From assembly GCF_907164915.1 (NCBI RefSeq), contig NC_061862.1:9039505-9103504 (forward strand): a stretch of 64,000 nt of DNA. The letters are read 5' to 3'. Both the position numbers and the translations under genes were made by a program. The stretch is from Impatiens glandulifera. Lineage: Eukaryota; Streptophyta; Magnoliopsida; Ericales; Balsaminaceae. The notes below the pieces were generated by a model that saw only the letters and a list, made by a program, of their open reading frames with translations, was not told the origin of the DNA and searched no databases. Shown piece after piece: positions 45,840 to 57,442 of the stretch. How positions within the stretch are numbered: position 1 is the first letter of the stretch; every line of letters begins with the position of its first letter.

Positions 45840-47030
45840 CCTATCAACAAATAAGTACAATATAAGATACATATATGATTATATAATGAAATAAATAAAT
45901 AAGCAAATAAGTCTCTAATAAAACAAAAAAGAAACTAAATCAGATTTTTATCATAAAAGCCTCTTGGTTAGAAAAAAGAAAAAAAATGGTAAATCATGAC
46001 CAATATGTACTACGATGCTGATACTTTATCTTAAATTGTCTACATTCTATTAAGTTGTCCAAAGACAAATGAATACATATACATTCTCTTAATTAGAATC
46101 ATAAAGAAGTACTTATTAATTTCTGATGACTTTCTACAAATAATATAGGTTCTTTCTCTTCAGTTATTCATAGTTTCCAATAACTATATACAAAATAAAT
46201 ACAGGTTCCTTCTCTTCAGGTCTTGATAGATGGGATATTGATTTACTTCTACTTTTTATGTTCAAATATATATATAATAACCCCACATCAAACCACATGT
46301 AATTAGTATCTCAAACAATACAGATGCATTATGTCAAACACCTTATAAGAACAAAAATAATGATTGTTCCCTAAATTTATCTATATTCTTCTCTTCTTAC
46401 TCTCTTCTTAAACTATTTCTATACCAATAGAAATGAACATTAAATTATTTAGAATTGCAGTCAAACAAGAAGAATAACAATTAACAAATGAAAAAACACT
46501 AGATCAAATAATATAACAAAAAAAATTATTTAATCAAATAAATGTTTGAAACAGAAAGAACATATAATTTCATATATAGACATCCTATCAAGATCAATCT
46601 AATAAAAGAAAATCTAAAAGATTAGAGAAAGTAAAACTTACTTGATTCAATCGAATACAGGGAGATGAAAGGAAATTAGAAATTTTGCCCAGTAATTGAA
46701 AGCAGTGGACATAGATCCTGGAGGTCAACAATCAATTAACACTAATAAATGAAGAACAAATAAACTCTTATGTGCCGGTGTCGTTGAGAGAGAATATGAG
46801 AGATAGAAGATAAAGAAAAGAGAAGATATAAATGAAGATAATGAAAGTGAAAACCTAATAATTCCACGTATATATATAGTAGGTAATTTTATTAAAATTA
46901 TAAGGGTAAATAGGTCTTTTGGATTTATTCTTAAAAGTTCTGTGTTGGGTTTTAACTTTTAAAATAAGCTTCCTATTTCGGCTTATTATTTTTAACCTGT
47001 TTCTATTGAAGTCTATAAAAATAAGTGATT
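45840..47030. other. Non-coding 5' half of PIF/Harbinger element 1
   Basis: AT-rich DNA between ORF1 and the nested MITE. It contains a repeated 'aggttc(t/c)ttctcttcag' string at about 46,147 and 46,204. No gene is seen. Confidence 0.5.
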
Positions 47031-47035
47031 ATAAT

Positions 47036-47581
47036 TAGGGGTGAGCATTGAGTGGTTTAATCCAAAATCAAATCCAATCCGAATCCTAAATACTAATTCA
47101 TATTGAATATTTCGGATTGGACTGAGATCGGATCGGATTGAGTTTGGATTGAATTAAATCGGATTGGATTAGGATTATCCAAATTATCCAAACTATCTAA
47201 ATAAAAATATATTTTTTAATTAATTTTCTTTAAATTAAATTTAATCTCAATATAATATATATTTTACTTATCATTACTTGACAACCATATTTATTTTTTT
47301 TTTAATTTTTTTTTATTATTTTTTTATTATTTTTTTAGATTCAAATTTAATAATAATAAAAAATTCGAATTTTTTTTAAAAAAATTAAAAAAAAAATTGT
47401 TGACTAATTTCAAGCTAATATATATAAATATTTTTTAGTTTAGATTATCCAAATCATTTTCAATCCAATCCGTATCCGTATTAATTAGTAAAATGTATTG
47501 GATTACAGATTGGATAAACTTAATTTGGATATAATACGGATCGGACAAATCAGATTGGTTTTACCCATTTGCTCACCTCTA
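47036..47581. mobile_element. hAT MITE nested in PIF/Harbinger 1, TSD ATTATAAT
   Basis: Perfect 8-bp duplications ATTATAAT (47,028-47,035 and 47,582-47,589) flank ends TAGGGGTGAGCA and TGCTCACCTCTA. The interior is a 'ggattggat/atccaatcc' inverted-repeat field with no coding potential. The perfect duplication makes it one of the younger insertions. Confidence 0.93.
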
Positions 47582-48935
47582 ATTATAATGATGTGTTATC
47601 AAACATGCTTATATTAAATAAAATTTTAATATATTAAATTAAGTGATAAGTTAAGTTATAAAACATTGCATAAATCTAAAACAATATCATCTTCAACTTC
47701 TCCTCGTGTTGCAGAAACTTCCCTTAATTTAGGTAATTCACTTCTAGTCACAAAAGTTAACCATTTGACAAGTATAGCAAAATCTATTAAAGGATCTTAC
47801 ATCACCTCCTACAAGTTAAATGATAAGAATTGTATGACATGGGATAAAGCATTTCGAATACATTTATGACAAAGGAAATGAGAAATTTATCACTGAAATT
47901 CCTCCTAGTCCAAAGTTACATTCAAACTATGAATAATGGAATAGATGGAACCATCAAGTTATGTCATGACTACTTAATTCAATGACTCCAAAAATAGGGA
48001 AAAACTATCTAAATCAATTAACAGCAAAATCAATTTGGAATAAAGCTAAATTTCGATATTCTTGTATTGATAATTGCTCTAAAATATTTCAAGTTAAATT
48101 AATCATACACAAACTCAAGTAGAGAGATTCAATGAACATAAAAGAGTATTTAGTACTCTTGACTCTTTTGAAGACAACTAGTGGCATTTTACAAATGATA
48201 TTGAACTTTATAAATGAAATACCAAGAGAAGAAGAATTTACAAATACCTCTTCGACTTGAAACTTGTATTTCAACCGGTTAGATGTCGGATAACAGCGAT
48301 GAAGCCCACGCCGAGTATGGATGAAGTGTTTTTTAAGTTCAACAAGAAGAGCTTCATATTCAAGTAAATCATAAATCGTCTGTCGTTTCTCCAATCGTAG
48401 AATATTTTGTACTGTATCACAAAATGAAGCTAAGCTGAAACCCTAGATCTGGTGGGAAGTTCAACCGACATAAGTGTGAGTATTGTCGTAAAACTGGTCA
48501 CACAAAGGATCTGAAGAGCAGTTGCAGGAAATGAAACGTCTATTTGGGTCTATGGACTTTTCCACGATGACCGGTTCATCCAGTCACTCAACTAGTATAG
48601 TCAGTCAAGGATGTTTGTTTCCGCCCAAAATACAAACAATAGTTCTCAATCTGAATCAGTTGGCAATAGTTTAACCATGTTTGGTTCCAGAATTGTAGAG
48701 CAAAATGATTTTAATAAAAAATGGTTAGGACATGTTTGGCAGTAACGAAAAATGAGGCATGCATTGTGAATTAAATAAAAAAATTGGAAATTAGATCATT
48801 GATTCAGGTGCTTCTAATCATATGAAGGGTGACAAATCAGTTTTATTTAATTTACACAATGCCAAGATATTCCTTGAATTAAAATCGCTAATGGAACGTC
48901 AATTAAATATTTGGGTTTGGTTTAGTTTATATTAA

Positions 48936-49120
48936 TCCTAAATTATTTCTTAATATGTACCAGATCTCGATTGCAACTTATTCTAGAATCTGAAAGCGCT
49001 TTGAGTTTAAGCGGGGGGCATGGCTGTAGGGTGTAATTCTAGTTCTACTTTAATTAAAAAAAATAGGTTGCAATCGAGATCTTGTACATATTGAGAAATA
49101 ATTTAGAAGATGATATATAT
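48936..49120. repeat. Inverted duplicate of a Copia segment at a rearrangement junction
   Basis: 48,936-48,984 ('ttatttcttaatatgtacca' then 'gatctcgattgcaactta') recurs inverted at 49,070-49,115 with few changes. An unrelated ~75-bp spacer lies between. The segment encodes YVPDLDCNLF of Copia, so a piece of the Copia gene was copied backwards at the point where the CACTA remnant begins. Confidence 0.88.
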
Positions 49121-50638
49121 TTACCAAGAGCAGATGATGAGTTAAAAAAAAAACGATTGTAAATTGTATATACCTATTTAAACCAAATAATTTCACACAA
49201 AAATTATACACAAATTAAAAATACCATTAACACACAACACACCCCATTTACAAGAATAGATCAAACATTTAGAGGGACCATTTGAATTCTAGATTTCAAG
49301 TTTGACATATTAATAACACTCAAACAATATTATTTCATAGAAATAACTAATATACAGATAGGATCGAGAGTGGCTACTTATCTACAATATATAGTTCTTA
49401 ACATTCAATAATGTTTCATTCACTGAAAACACATCAACAATTCGTCAATCTTCGCATTTAGATGAAGAAAATAATAAATTTTCAATCAGATAAACTGAGG
49501 TAATTTGCACAACATTAATTTAGAGATCCAAACACGTACCTTCTTCTCTCAGCTTAGGCAAATTTAATACTCCTCAAGGAAATCGCCATTTATTCTTGAT
49601 ATCAACAACTCATCATTAGAAGAGAAAGAAATGGGCATATTTTCTAACAATTCCAATAGTTAACAATAAACGTAAAGTAAAAGATAAAAATAATCTGTAA
49701 TCGTTAGATAAAATCAAAATCCAATAAAGAAGTTTTTCCAAAAATTCAGCACTGTCATCACTTTTATAGTGATCATCATCATCATTATCATTGTTAGCAT
49801 TCTACGATTGAAACCATATATCACAATCCAGGTTAAAAGAAAATTCAAGAACAACAAAGTTGAACCCTAATAATCCTACCACTAACCTTCAATTGCGATC
49901 CACAATATCAGGCTCTACTCTTTTGCATCAACGACGCAATCAAAGGAAGATGAGATGCTTCCACTAATTCCTTGCACAAATAAATACCAACTTCCGCATT
50001 AGGGTAGGGTTTGTCGATCGACAGAAGATGAGCCGACGATTAGTTAATAATCGTAACAGGGAGAGAAAATCGACGAGAGATGAAACCTTATGGAAGAAAA
50101 TCGGTAAGAGATAAAATTTGGGGGAGCAGAAATCACCGAGGAAGAAGAGAGATAGGAAGAAAGTTAGAGCGTAAGGGCCTGTCCTAAATAGTTTATTTTG
50201 GATTAAATTTGGTTTTCTCTCTCTCATTCTTCTCATCACTTCAATCTATTCAACCACTTTATTACTCTATATAAATACCATTTTACCCTTACCACTTTTC
50301 TTAAATTTTAAATTATAAAACCCCATTTTAAAAATTTCTACTCACTTCTTCTTTCATTTTTTATATTAATGTAATTTATAATAAAAAATCATTTTCTAAA
50401 AAATATGACCAAATAGGTCTTTATTCATTATGCTTTCATTTACCACACCGTCTATAATTTTCCACTTTCATTTACCACCATATAGGAACAACCCTTTAAT
50501 TTTCTTCACTTACCACTTTGTACTTGTAGAAGATTTAATGATCATTAAATTCAACTACCTCCATACCTACCACAACACCCAGCGTTATCCTTGTTGGGGC
50601 AGATGTTACCACTCACACTATTGAAACCACCGTGAGAG

Positions 50639-51925
50639 ATGGACAACAATGAAGACGAGGATATCGAATTGGGCTACTATGTGGCGGGGATGATATGTGT
50701 ACTTGCAACCCTTGAGGCGAGTCTTCCTTCCAACTCAAGGTCAATCCCCCGACAACCTAGATTGATCTCTTCTCGTAGTTACGAAATCGTAATGGAGTGT
50801 CTACAAAGCAACCAGAGGTGTATGAAGACCACAAGGATGAATACCAACTACTTGCGAGAACTTGTAGACGTCTTCATAAATCGCTATCATGTAAACACTA
50901 CGGGTTGCTCTATATGTCTAGAAAAAAAAGTTATAATAACATTGAACTACTTTGCGTATGCCGGAGGCATGGCTAGAGTTTCAATCACGTTTGGACACAT
51001 GAAGGATACCATGTCCAGAATTCTGTCGAGGATGCTGGTACCTCTCCATCGACTGTACGTAGATGAGGTAAGACCTGTGGATCAAACTAGGGTGTACCAC
51101 AAGTTCACACTCCCTTCGCCCATTCTCCGCGCATTCCAGGTACGTATCTGGACAACCATTGTCTTCAGTTTGTTTTTAATTAATTAACTCATTTTTAAAG
51201 TACAAGGATGTATCGGGGTGCTCGACGGAGCACATGTTCCCATGCATCCTCCATCAGTTGAATTCATAAATTGGCATGGCCGTCCACGTATCCCTACTAC
51301 CAATGTGCTCGCTATTTGTGATCACGATTTGTTGTTCACGTACTTCGCATCCGGTGTTGAGGGGTCCTACCATGACACTCATGTGCTAAATACGTGTAGA
51401 ACCACAGAAACATTGCATTTTCCAGAGCCACTCTCAAGTAAATGTGTCACACGTGTAGCCTCATATGCGTTTTCATGAAGCTGAATGATGTATTTTACAG
51501 GTAAATTCTACATATGTGACAGCGGCTATGTGAACAAGCCAGGGTTCATGGCGCCATATAGATATAGGCGTTACCATCCTCATGAATTTGAACACAATGC
51601 ACCGGATAATTCAGAAGAGTTTTTCAATCTCATCCACTCGGGCTTAAGATCAGTGATTGAGAGGATGTTCGGCGTCTGGAAAAATAAGTGACATATTGTT
51701 CAAAAAGGCTATTCTCTTGTTGGTTTCAAAGTCTGGAAACAGTTGGCCATCATTGATTCAACTGCAGCTCTTCATAACTTCGTTCGCAGACGCATGAATG
51801 ACATTTACTTGGAGTCTGTTGAACAACAAGTAGAGGAAGAGGACGATGTTAGCATCGACCTCAATAGATCACCTTCCCTGAAGCCCTTCGTGAAGAGGAT
51901 TGGAATGTGGATCGTGACAATATAG
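50639..51925 (+). pseudogene. PIF/Harbinger 2 transposase
   Basis: The N-terminal region is 50,639-51,139 (MDNNEDEDIELGYYVAGMIC; NYLRELVDVFINRYH). A small intron ends at about 51,203. The core follows with the first Asp (QGCIGVLDGAHVPMHPP). A second intron lies at about 51,438-51,501. Then come the second Asp (KFYICDSGYVNKPGFMAPYR) and the Glu (LRSVIERMFGVWKNK), a TGA at 51,689-51,691, and AALHNFVRRRMND. All three catalytic acidic residues are present. The only clear defect is TGA where related proteins have Trp (TGG to TGA). Confidence 0.9.
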
Positions 51926-52299
51926 CAAGAACAATCTATGAATTCAGATGATGGCCCTTAATGTATATAATTTGGTTTTTGTAATGTAATGCCTCTAAAT
52001 GAAGATGGTTTTGGTTGAAGACAGTTGATTTCATAATACTCAAAATCAGAATCATGTAGAATCATCAACGGTTGAAATTGTGTATGCTTTTACCTATAGT
52101 GCTAAATTATGAATTGTTTATTAATTGGAGAATTAACTTTTTCTTTCATGAATTTATATCAACACACAACAATCACACAACATACTAAACGAAATTGAAT
52201 AACCGAAAATCCTCAACACACAACAATTAACATTCAAACATGACGAACTGAAATGAAATTGTCTCGGAGTGAACACACAATTGGATGGGAGAACAAACA

Positions 52300-53358
52300 T
52301 CATTGACTACTTGATGGGCCATGGTTTTTGGAGGGCGTTGAAACATGCGTCTTGCGCCTATCTAGAGTTTTCAAAAGCCATGCCCACCTTGTCTCTGGCC
52401 TTTGACGGAGCAGGACCACCCTCGTGTACTTGCTTTCTATGAACATATCCTGTGCCTGTTGGAACATGTCTGAAGTAACATCCATCATCATTTCATTCAA
52501 GAGAACAAGTATCACCTCCTCAAAGGTTGCAAGTGTAGGTGTAGATGTAGTTGTTACACTCTCAATGGTCTTGGACATCTCCACTTATCTACGTGATCTC
52601 CTCTCGTCCAACTTGTCAAAGATGTCTAACATGAGCTCTTCAATGTGCTGGACAACCGGAGTGGAGGACTTGATGTCTAAGGATTTGCCTTTTTGCTTCT
52701 TCTTGCTGTTGTCTAAGGATGGAGTAGTATTAGTTCTCCTACGATCTTCAACTACCTTGTTTGGGTTTGTAATTTCCTAGGGATCACTGAAATGAACATC
52801 CTCCGAATGCGAAGAATCCCCTACTCCTTCGTTTGGGGGAACCCGTGGAACCAATGGATCACGCAAGTGAAGGCCCTCAGCATGTTGGCCTCTAAAAACC
52901 TCTTCCAACAGATTATAGTCGGGTATAACTTTGTCCTTCAAAGATGATAACCACTTACGCTCCTACATGATTAAAAATCAAATGAATCTGTACAATAGAA
53001 CACATACTATCATTGAGCTTACCTTGTTCACATCCCACCACTTAGGACTCGCTATGACCATCTTCCTTTCATGGTCCCATGAGATACCAATGCAATTGTG
53101 GACCCAGCACACCAAGTTCCATAGCTGCTTCTTGGTGGAGAAATAGTTTTTCAATTGGGCCTTCACGTGGTGAATCTAAAATTCATTCCAAAAAGTTTTA
53201 ATCATTGTATTGTAATGAGTGGTCGTGGGATTTCCTCGTAGGAGTCGCCCTTCCCTCTTCTGTTTTGCTAACAATTCCAGGAAGAACCTTGACTGTTCTG
53301 GATGTGCATCCCAACGAGCGACATCATGATACCGAGACTCAGTTGGCTTATACGACAT
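52300..53358 (-). pseudogene. PIF/Harbinger 2 ORF1: Myb/SANT-like protein
   Basis: Exon 53,358-about 53,025 reads RWDAHPEQSRFFLELLAKQK, HYNTMIKTFWNEF, a TAG, then HVKAQLKNYFSTKKQLWNLV and GISWDHERKMVIASPKWWD. This is a Myb/SANT-like domain with its usual second half. An intron of about 65 bp follows; exon 2 gives ERKWLSSLKDKVIPDYNLLE and a Ser/Asp-rich linker with two further in-frame stops. The C-terminus is TWAWLLKTLDRRKTH-like (52,584-52,300). Confidence 0.83.
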
Positions 53359-55738
53359 TTCTATTACCCTAATAACAAAAAGAAATTAATTTAGCCGCGA
53401 CATCAGAAATATTACCGTAGATTTCAACAGCTCAATCGATTTTCAGATCTAGAGACAAAGAGAAGTGGTGGAAAGTCGAAGGAAGCGTGTTAATGTTGAA
53501 TCTTACTGTTGCCTAGCGATTTTCAGATCTAAAGACAGAAGCGGTGGAAAGTCGAAGGAAACGTGGATATGTTGAATCTTATCGTTGCCTAGCTGCGTGC
53601 GTCCTAATCTATGATATAGCCGCAGAAATAAGCTTAAAGACGATCAATCTGAATTTGGAAAAAACGTCCTTAGAGAGAGATAGGAGCAGGGGAAATGGCG
53701 GGAGGAGTTGCCTAGTGTTTTTTATTCAATGGCACCCTTTATAATTCTTAACACATATGGGGACTTAATTGTCTCAAAATCTATTCTACCTAAATAAATT
53801 TAACCCTATTTCATACCGGTTTTTTGGTCACTTTATCAAAAATAAACCAAATAAGCCTATTTCGGACAGGCCCTAAATAAATAACTTTCTCCGAGGGCAC
53901 CCAATAAAGCCCTCGACAAAATTATTAAATGAATATTGTCGAGAGATCAATAGGAAATTCTCTCGGTAATAAGAAATATTTACAAGGACGAATGAATGCT
54001 CTTAGTAACAAACGAATTATCACTGAATGTAGAATAAAGCTCTCGGCAAAAATAATATTACCAAGAGTGTTAGAATGCTCTCGGAGACAACTCTCGGTAA
54101 TTGGGCACTTTTCACTAGTGAGTGCAATGCTAATTTTTATTCTCATTATTGTGTGTTTCAATATACAGATTCGGTAACGACGATTGACAATATAGAGTTG
54201 TGTTCAGGACTCTATGTTCTACGCAGAAATCTATCTTATGCCTCTAGTTTGCTTTCTACTGCTTTTAATGTCACTTCTGATCAAAATGCTAAAATCATGT
54301 TATGACATTATAGATTATGTCACCATAATTTCATGTATCTTGTAAATTCTTTTCCGAATTGTTTCTTAATGCAAAGTTTAGTTCATTTCAATGTGAAGTG
54401 TATCAATTTGTTAAACATTGTCGTGTTCCTTTTCCTCTATTATCGTACATTGCTTCTAAACCATTTTCATTGTTTCACATTGATGTTTGAGGTCCATCGA
54501 TAAAAAAAACTTTAACTAGTAAACGTTGATTTGGTTCTTTTGTGGATAATCACACTCGTTTGACTTGGTTATTTCTAATGAAAGAAAAATAAGAAGTCAA
54601 CGAAATTTTTAAACAATTCCACACAATTCAAATGTGGAATACTTACCATAAAAACGGACAATGCCAAAGATTTTTTTAATCACACTCTTGGTCAATTTCT
54701 TTCTACTAAAGGCATTGTTCATCATAGTTCATGTCTTGACACACCTCAACAAAATGGGGTTGTCGAACGCAATAATTGCCATATTCTCGAGGTTACACAA
54801 TCTCTTTTATTTTTGTCTAATGTACTTAAATATTTTTGTGGGGATGTCGTCTCTACAACAGCTTATCTTATCAATCGAATGTCTTCAAAAATACTAAAAT
54901 TTCAAACTCCAGTCCAATGTCATTTATCATTCTTTTCACACGCTAAACTAATTTCTTCTACCCTCCTCCTAAAGTGTTTGGGTGTTAATCATTTGTTCAC
55001 ATCCATCGCAATAGAAACAAACTTGATCATAAATCCGAAAAATGCATATTCATCGGTTATGCACCATTCCAAAAGGGATATCGTTGCTATTCTCCTTCCA
55101 CTAATAACACACCACCATGGATGTTACATTTTTTGAGAATTAACCTTATTTTTTGGCTTCCGATATTTAGGAGGAGAATCTAGATGAATATCAATATTTT
55201 GCACAATCTTCCACTCCCATTATAGAACAATTTGATAATTCTCCATCTTCCGCTACTATTACCACTCTTACTTCTTCCTCTTCCACTTATACTTCTACAT
55301 ATACTCCTAAATCGATGTCATCTGAAGACCAAACACACTTTTTATCACATCAATCGTCAATGTCGGGCTGAATCCAACTCCACAAGAACACTCGGGTATT
55401 AGCATTTCACTTGATCATAGTTATGTTGATGATGATATTCTTAACTTATCTATTGCTTTGAGAAGAGGACAAAGATCTTGTACTTAACACTCGATTGATA
55501 ATTTCGTATCTTATGAAAGGTTCTCACCTCAATATAGATCTTGTTTTGCTTCTCATGATAATGTACAGGTTCCCAACAACGTTGATCAACATTCTTGTTA
55601 CCTATGGGGTAGTTGAACTTTCTCACATTCCATCACGGTTCCAAATTGCCGATGTTTTAACCAAATCGCTACCAAGGACTATATTTAAAGATTTGTATGT
55701 TAGGGAAACATAATTTGTATCTCCCAATTTAAAGGGAG

Positions 55739-55906
55739 TGTAAATATAATTAGAAATATTATATGTTTAAATAATAAGTATAAAACAATGTAACTGAATT
55801 TCTATTGTATAAATAAGAATGTAATTTACCTTAATAGTATATAGAAAAATTTAAACATAAAAGTTTCTGGATGATTTCTTTCCTTCTGACATTCCTAAAT
55901 TTATCA
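55739..55906 (+). repeat. 3' LTR of the Copia element
   Basis: 168 bp beginning TGTAAATATAATTAG and ending TTTATCA, just after the purine tract 'tttaaagggag'. The following 55,907-56,489 is AT-rich with no gene; its last part is the 3' flank of the ZFP8-like gene. Confidence 0.87.
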
Positions 55907-56489
55907 CACATGCATTGTGGTGTAAGAATCTGTGTGAGTTTTACACAAGGAGCCATTTTTAGGCTCTAATTGTTTTATATTTAGTTTTTGAAAAATCACA
56001 TTTTTCAAACATATTTTATACATGTTAATATGTAATTATTAGTAAATCGGTAATAAATTTATTTTTTTGACCTTTAAAAATAAAATTGTAGTTTTAAAAA
56101 TTATTTAAATAAAAAAAATGTTAAAAGTATTAATTAATTTATGTGACAAAACCTTAAGATGCTTCATCATTCAGTACATTTGTAAGCTACAACAAGTACT
56201 ACATATACTTACATCTACAAATGGAAAATTCAATGTATGGGACCACATGAAAAGTCTTGTTTGGAATGAGGTTTATTTTTTTAGCAAGTTGCAGACATTT
56301 TAATTAAATCAAACTCTACTGAATATTAAAAGACGAAAGTACAACATCGCTAAAATAACAATGCTCACAATGTCAAACGATAATTAAGCTATCTTGAGAA
56401 AAATCTTATCCAATCTAATAAATGGTAATATCGATAAATTAGCATTGTAATAAGATTCTGTAAAAAAGAAAGAAAGAAGAGAGAATTGC

Positions 56490-57442
56490 CTATAGGTGAA
56501 GATCCAAGCTGACGTGGTGATCTTGAACTGCGGCCGGTTTGTGTTTGTAAAAGTGTCGTAGCGAAGGACCGGCTACAGGTCCTCCGATCATCAAAGACGG
56601 TGGTGGCGGCGCCGACGACGGCTGCCTGAATGATTCGTTGAGATCCGTGAACATGGGCATGGAATGACGGTCACGATGAAAAGATGAAGAAGTTTGGACG
56701 GTTGGGATTCGCCACAGACCCAATGGACTCCCGTTTATTGGCGGCGGATGAGTGTAGTAAGATCCATGATGATTTTCGTACAACCTAAGATATTTAATAA
56801 GTTAATAACCCATAAATAGTACCAATTATGGTTTACAAATAATAAAGCACTTTAAGGTAATTATTATTATTATTAACGAAAAACACACTCATGACCTAAT
56901 TAATTAATAAGATTTACTTATAACCTTGAGTGATAAGCGATGGAGGAGGGAGGAATTGGCGATGGCCAGCCACCTAAAGCACCGTGAAGAACGGCGGCGG
57001 ATTGGAGATGGACGCGTTTAGCGTGCTGGCGTTCTCTTTTATGAGCGTTTTGATGGCCGCCCAAAGCTTGTGAAGTGGGGAAGTTTCTACAACAATAATG
57101 ACACTCGAACTTCCTATTGCCATTATTGTTACCATTGGCGATGGTCATTATCTCTCCTGCTGCAGCGGTGGCGACATCGTTAGGGTTTGAACCGTCTTGG
57201 TCTTGTTCTTTGTCGGTATTTTCTAATTCGTTAAGGATTTGGTCACCGGTAGAATCGGTGGTAGTAGTAGAAATAGTACCGTTGAATTCTATGCCGAAGA
57301 GGCGTAGGGGTTTTTCTTTGAAAAGGGGAGTAGGAGGAGGGGGTGGTCGGATGAAGGGTAACTGAGAAAAGGATTCTACTCTCATAAAGTCATGGGTGAT
57401 ATTAGTCGACTGATGATGATGATCACTATTGCTCTTCTCCAT
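56490..57442 (-). CDS. ZFP8: C2H2 zinc-finger transcription factor, ZFP8/GIS clade
   Basis: Two exons on the minus strand, 57442-56925 and 56784-56490, give 270 residues. The N-terminus has DFMRVESFSQLPFIRPP and EKPLRLFGIEF, the signature of the GIS/ZFP5/ZFP6/ZFP8 group. A single EPF-type finger follows: CHYCCRNFPTSQALGGHQNA plus HKRERQHAKR, with the plant QALGGH core. The C-terminal half contains INGSPLGLWRIP and ends DHHVSLDLHL, an EAR-type repression motif. From memory this tail fits ZFP8. In Arabidopsis these proteins act in gibberellin- and cytokinin-controlled trichome formation. A 140-bp AT-rich GT-AG intron separates the exons; without it the frame stops after YHSR. The frame is otherwise intact. 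Confidence 0.92.

Larger units (their letters stand above)
43108..47658 (-). mobile_element. PIF/Harbinger element 1, TSD TAA
   Basis: It lies between TAA copies at 43,105-43,107 and 47,659-47,661. Removing it restores the Copia frame MTKTLHKSKT. It carries both typical genes on the minus strand, a DDE transposase and a Myb/SANT-like protein, each broken. A hAT MITE is nested near its right end. Terminal inverted repeats are weak ('ttgtgtttaataaaact' left, 'catgtttgataacac' inverted, about 45 bp in from the right end). Confidence 0.82.
50176..53873 (+). mobile_element. PIF/Harbinger element 2, TSD TAA
   Basis: Ends GGGCCTGTCCTAAATAG and, inverted, GGGCCTGTCCGAAATAG. TAA lies on both sides (50,173-50,175 and 53,874-53,876). 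It has a transposase gene on the plus strand and a Myb/SANT-like gene on the minus strand, converging. This is the full two-gene layout of an autonomous PIF element, though both genes now carry stops. Confidence 0.93.
49130..54120. mobile_element. CACTA remnant 2 (non-autonomous), holding PIF/Harbinger 2
   Basis: The right end TTTTCACTAGTG (54,120) is preceded by CTCTCGG/CCGAGAG subterminal repeats (53,890-54,105) of the CACTA 1 family. Near the left side, 49,150-49,250 ('tacctatttaaaccaaa', 'aattatacacaaattaaaaa') matches in reverse the internal DNA next to CACTA 1's 3' end (25,280-25,340). The left terminus is lost at the inverted Copia junction. No CACTA coding sequence is seen in 49,130-50,175, which is otherwise AT-rich. 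Confidence 0.72.
47659..55712 (+). pseudogene. gag-pol: Copia gag-pol remnants
   Basis: The start codon lies at 43,100; the coding sequence resumes after the PIF insertion (KTLHKSKTISSS; ITSYKLNDKNCMTWDKAF). Then come a gag zinc knuckle (KCEYCRKTGHTKD, about 48,473) and the protease (IIDSGASNHMKGDKS, about 48,800). The frame breaks at YVPDLDCNLF near 48,985. Beyond the CACTA remnant it resumes at about 54,130 with the pre-integrase region (SGLYVLRRNLSY; HYRLCHHNFMYL). A heavily mutated integrase and linker follow (SIDNFVSY), and then directly the RNase H tail (HIPSRFQIADVLTKSLPR, 55,621-55,680). The reverse-transcriptase domain is missing and many stops are present. Confidence 0.85.
42763..55906 (+). 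mobile_element. Copia LTR retrotransposon split by two nested insertions
   Basis: The 5' LTR 42,763-42,938 and 3' LTR 55,739-55,906 share 'aatataattagaaatatta' and 'tttaaataataagtata'. The primer binding site tggtatcaaatcag follows directly (42,939 onward). The purine tract 'tttaaagggag' precedes the 3' LTR. PIF/Harbinger element 1 splits it at the gag start codons, and CACTA remnant 2 splits it after the protease. Only ~3.5 kb is Copia sequence; most of reverse transcriptase is deleted. The flanking target duplication is not clear. Confidence 0.88.
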
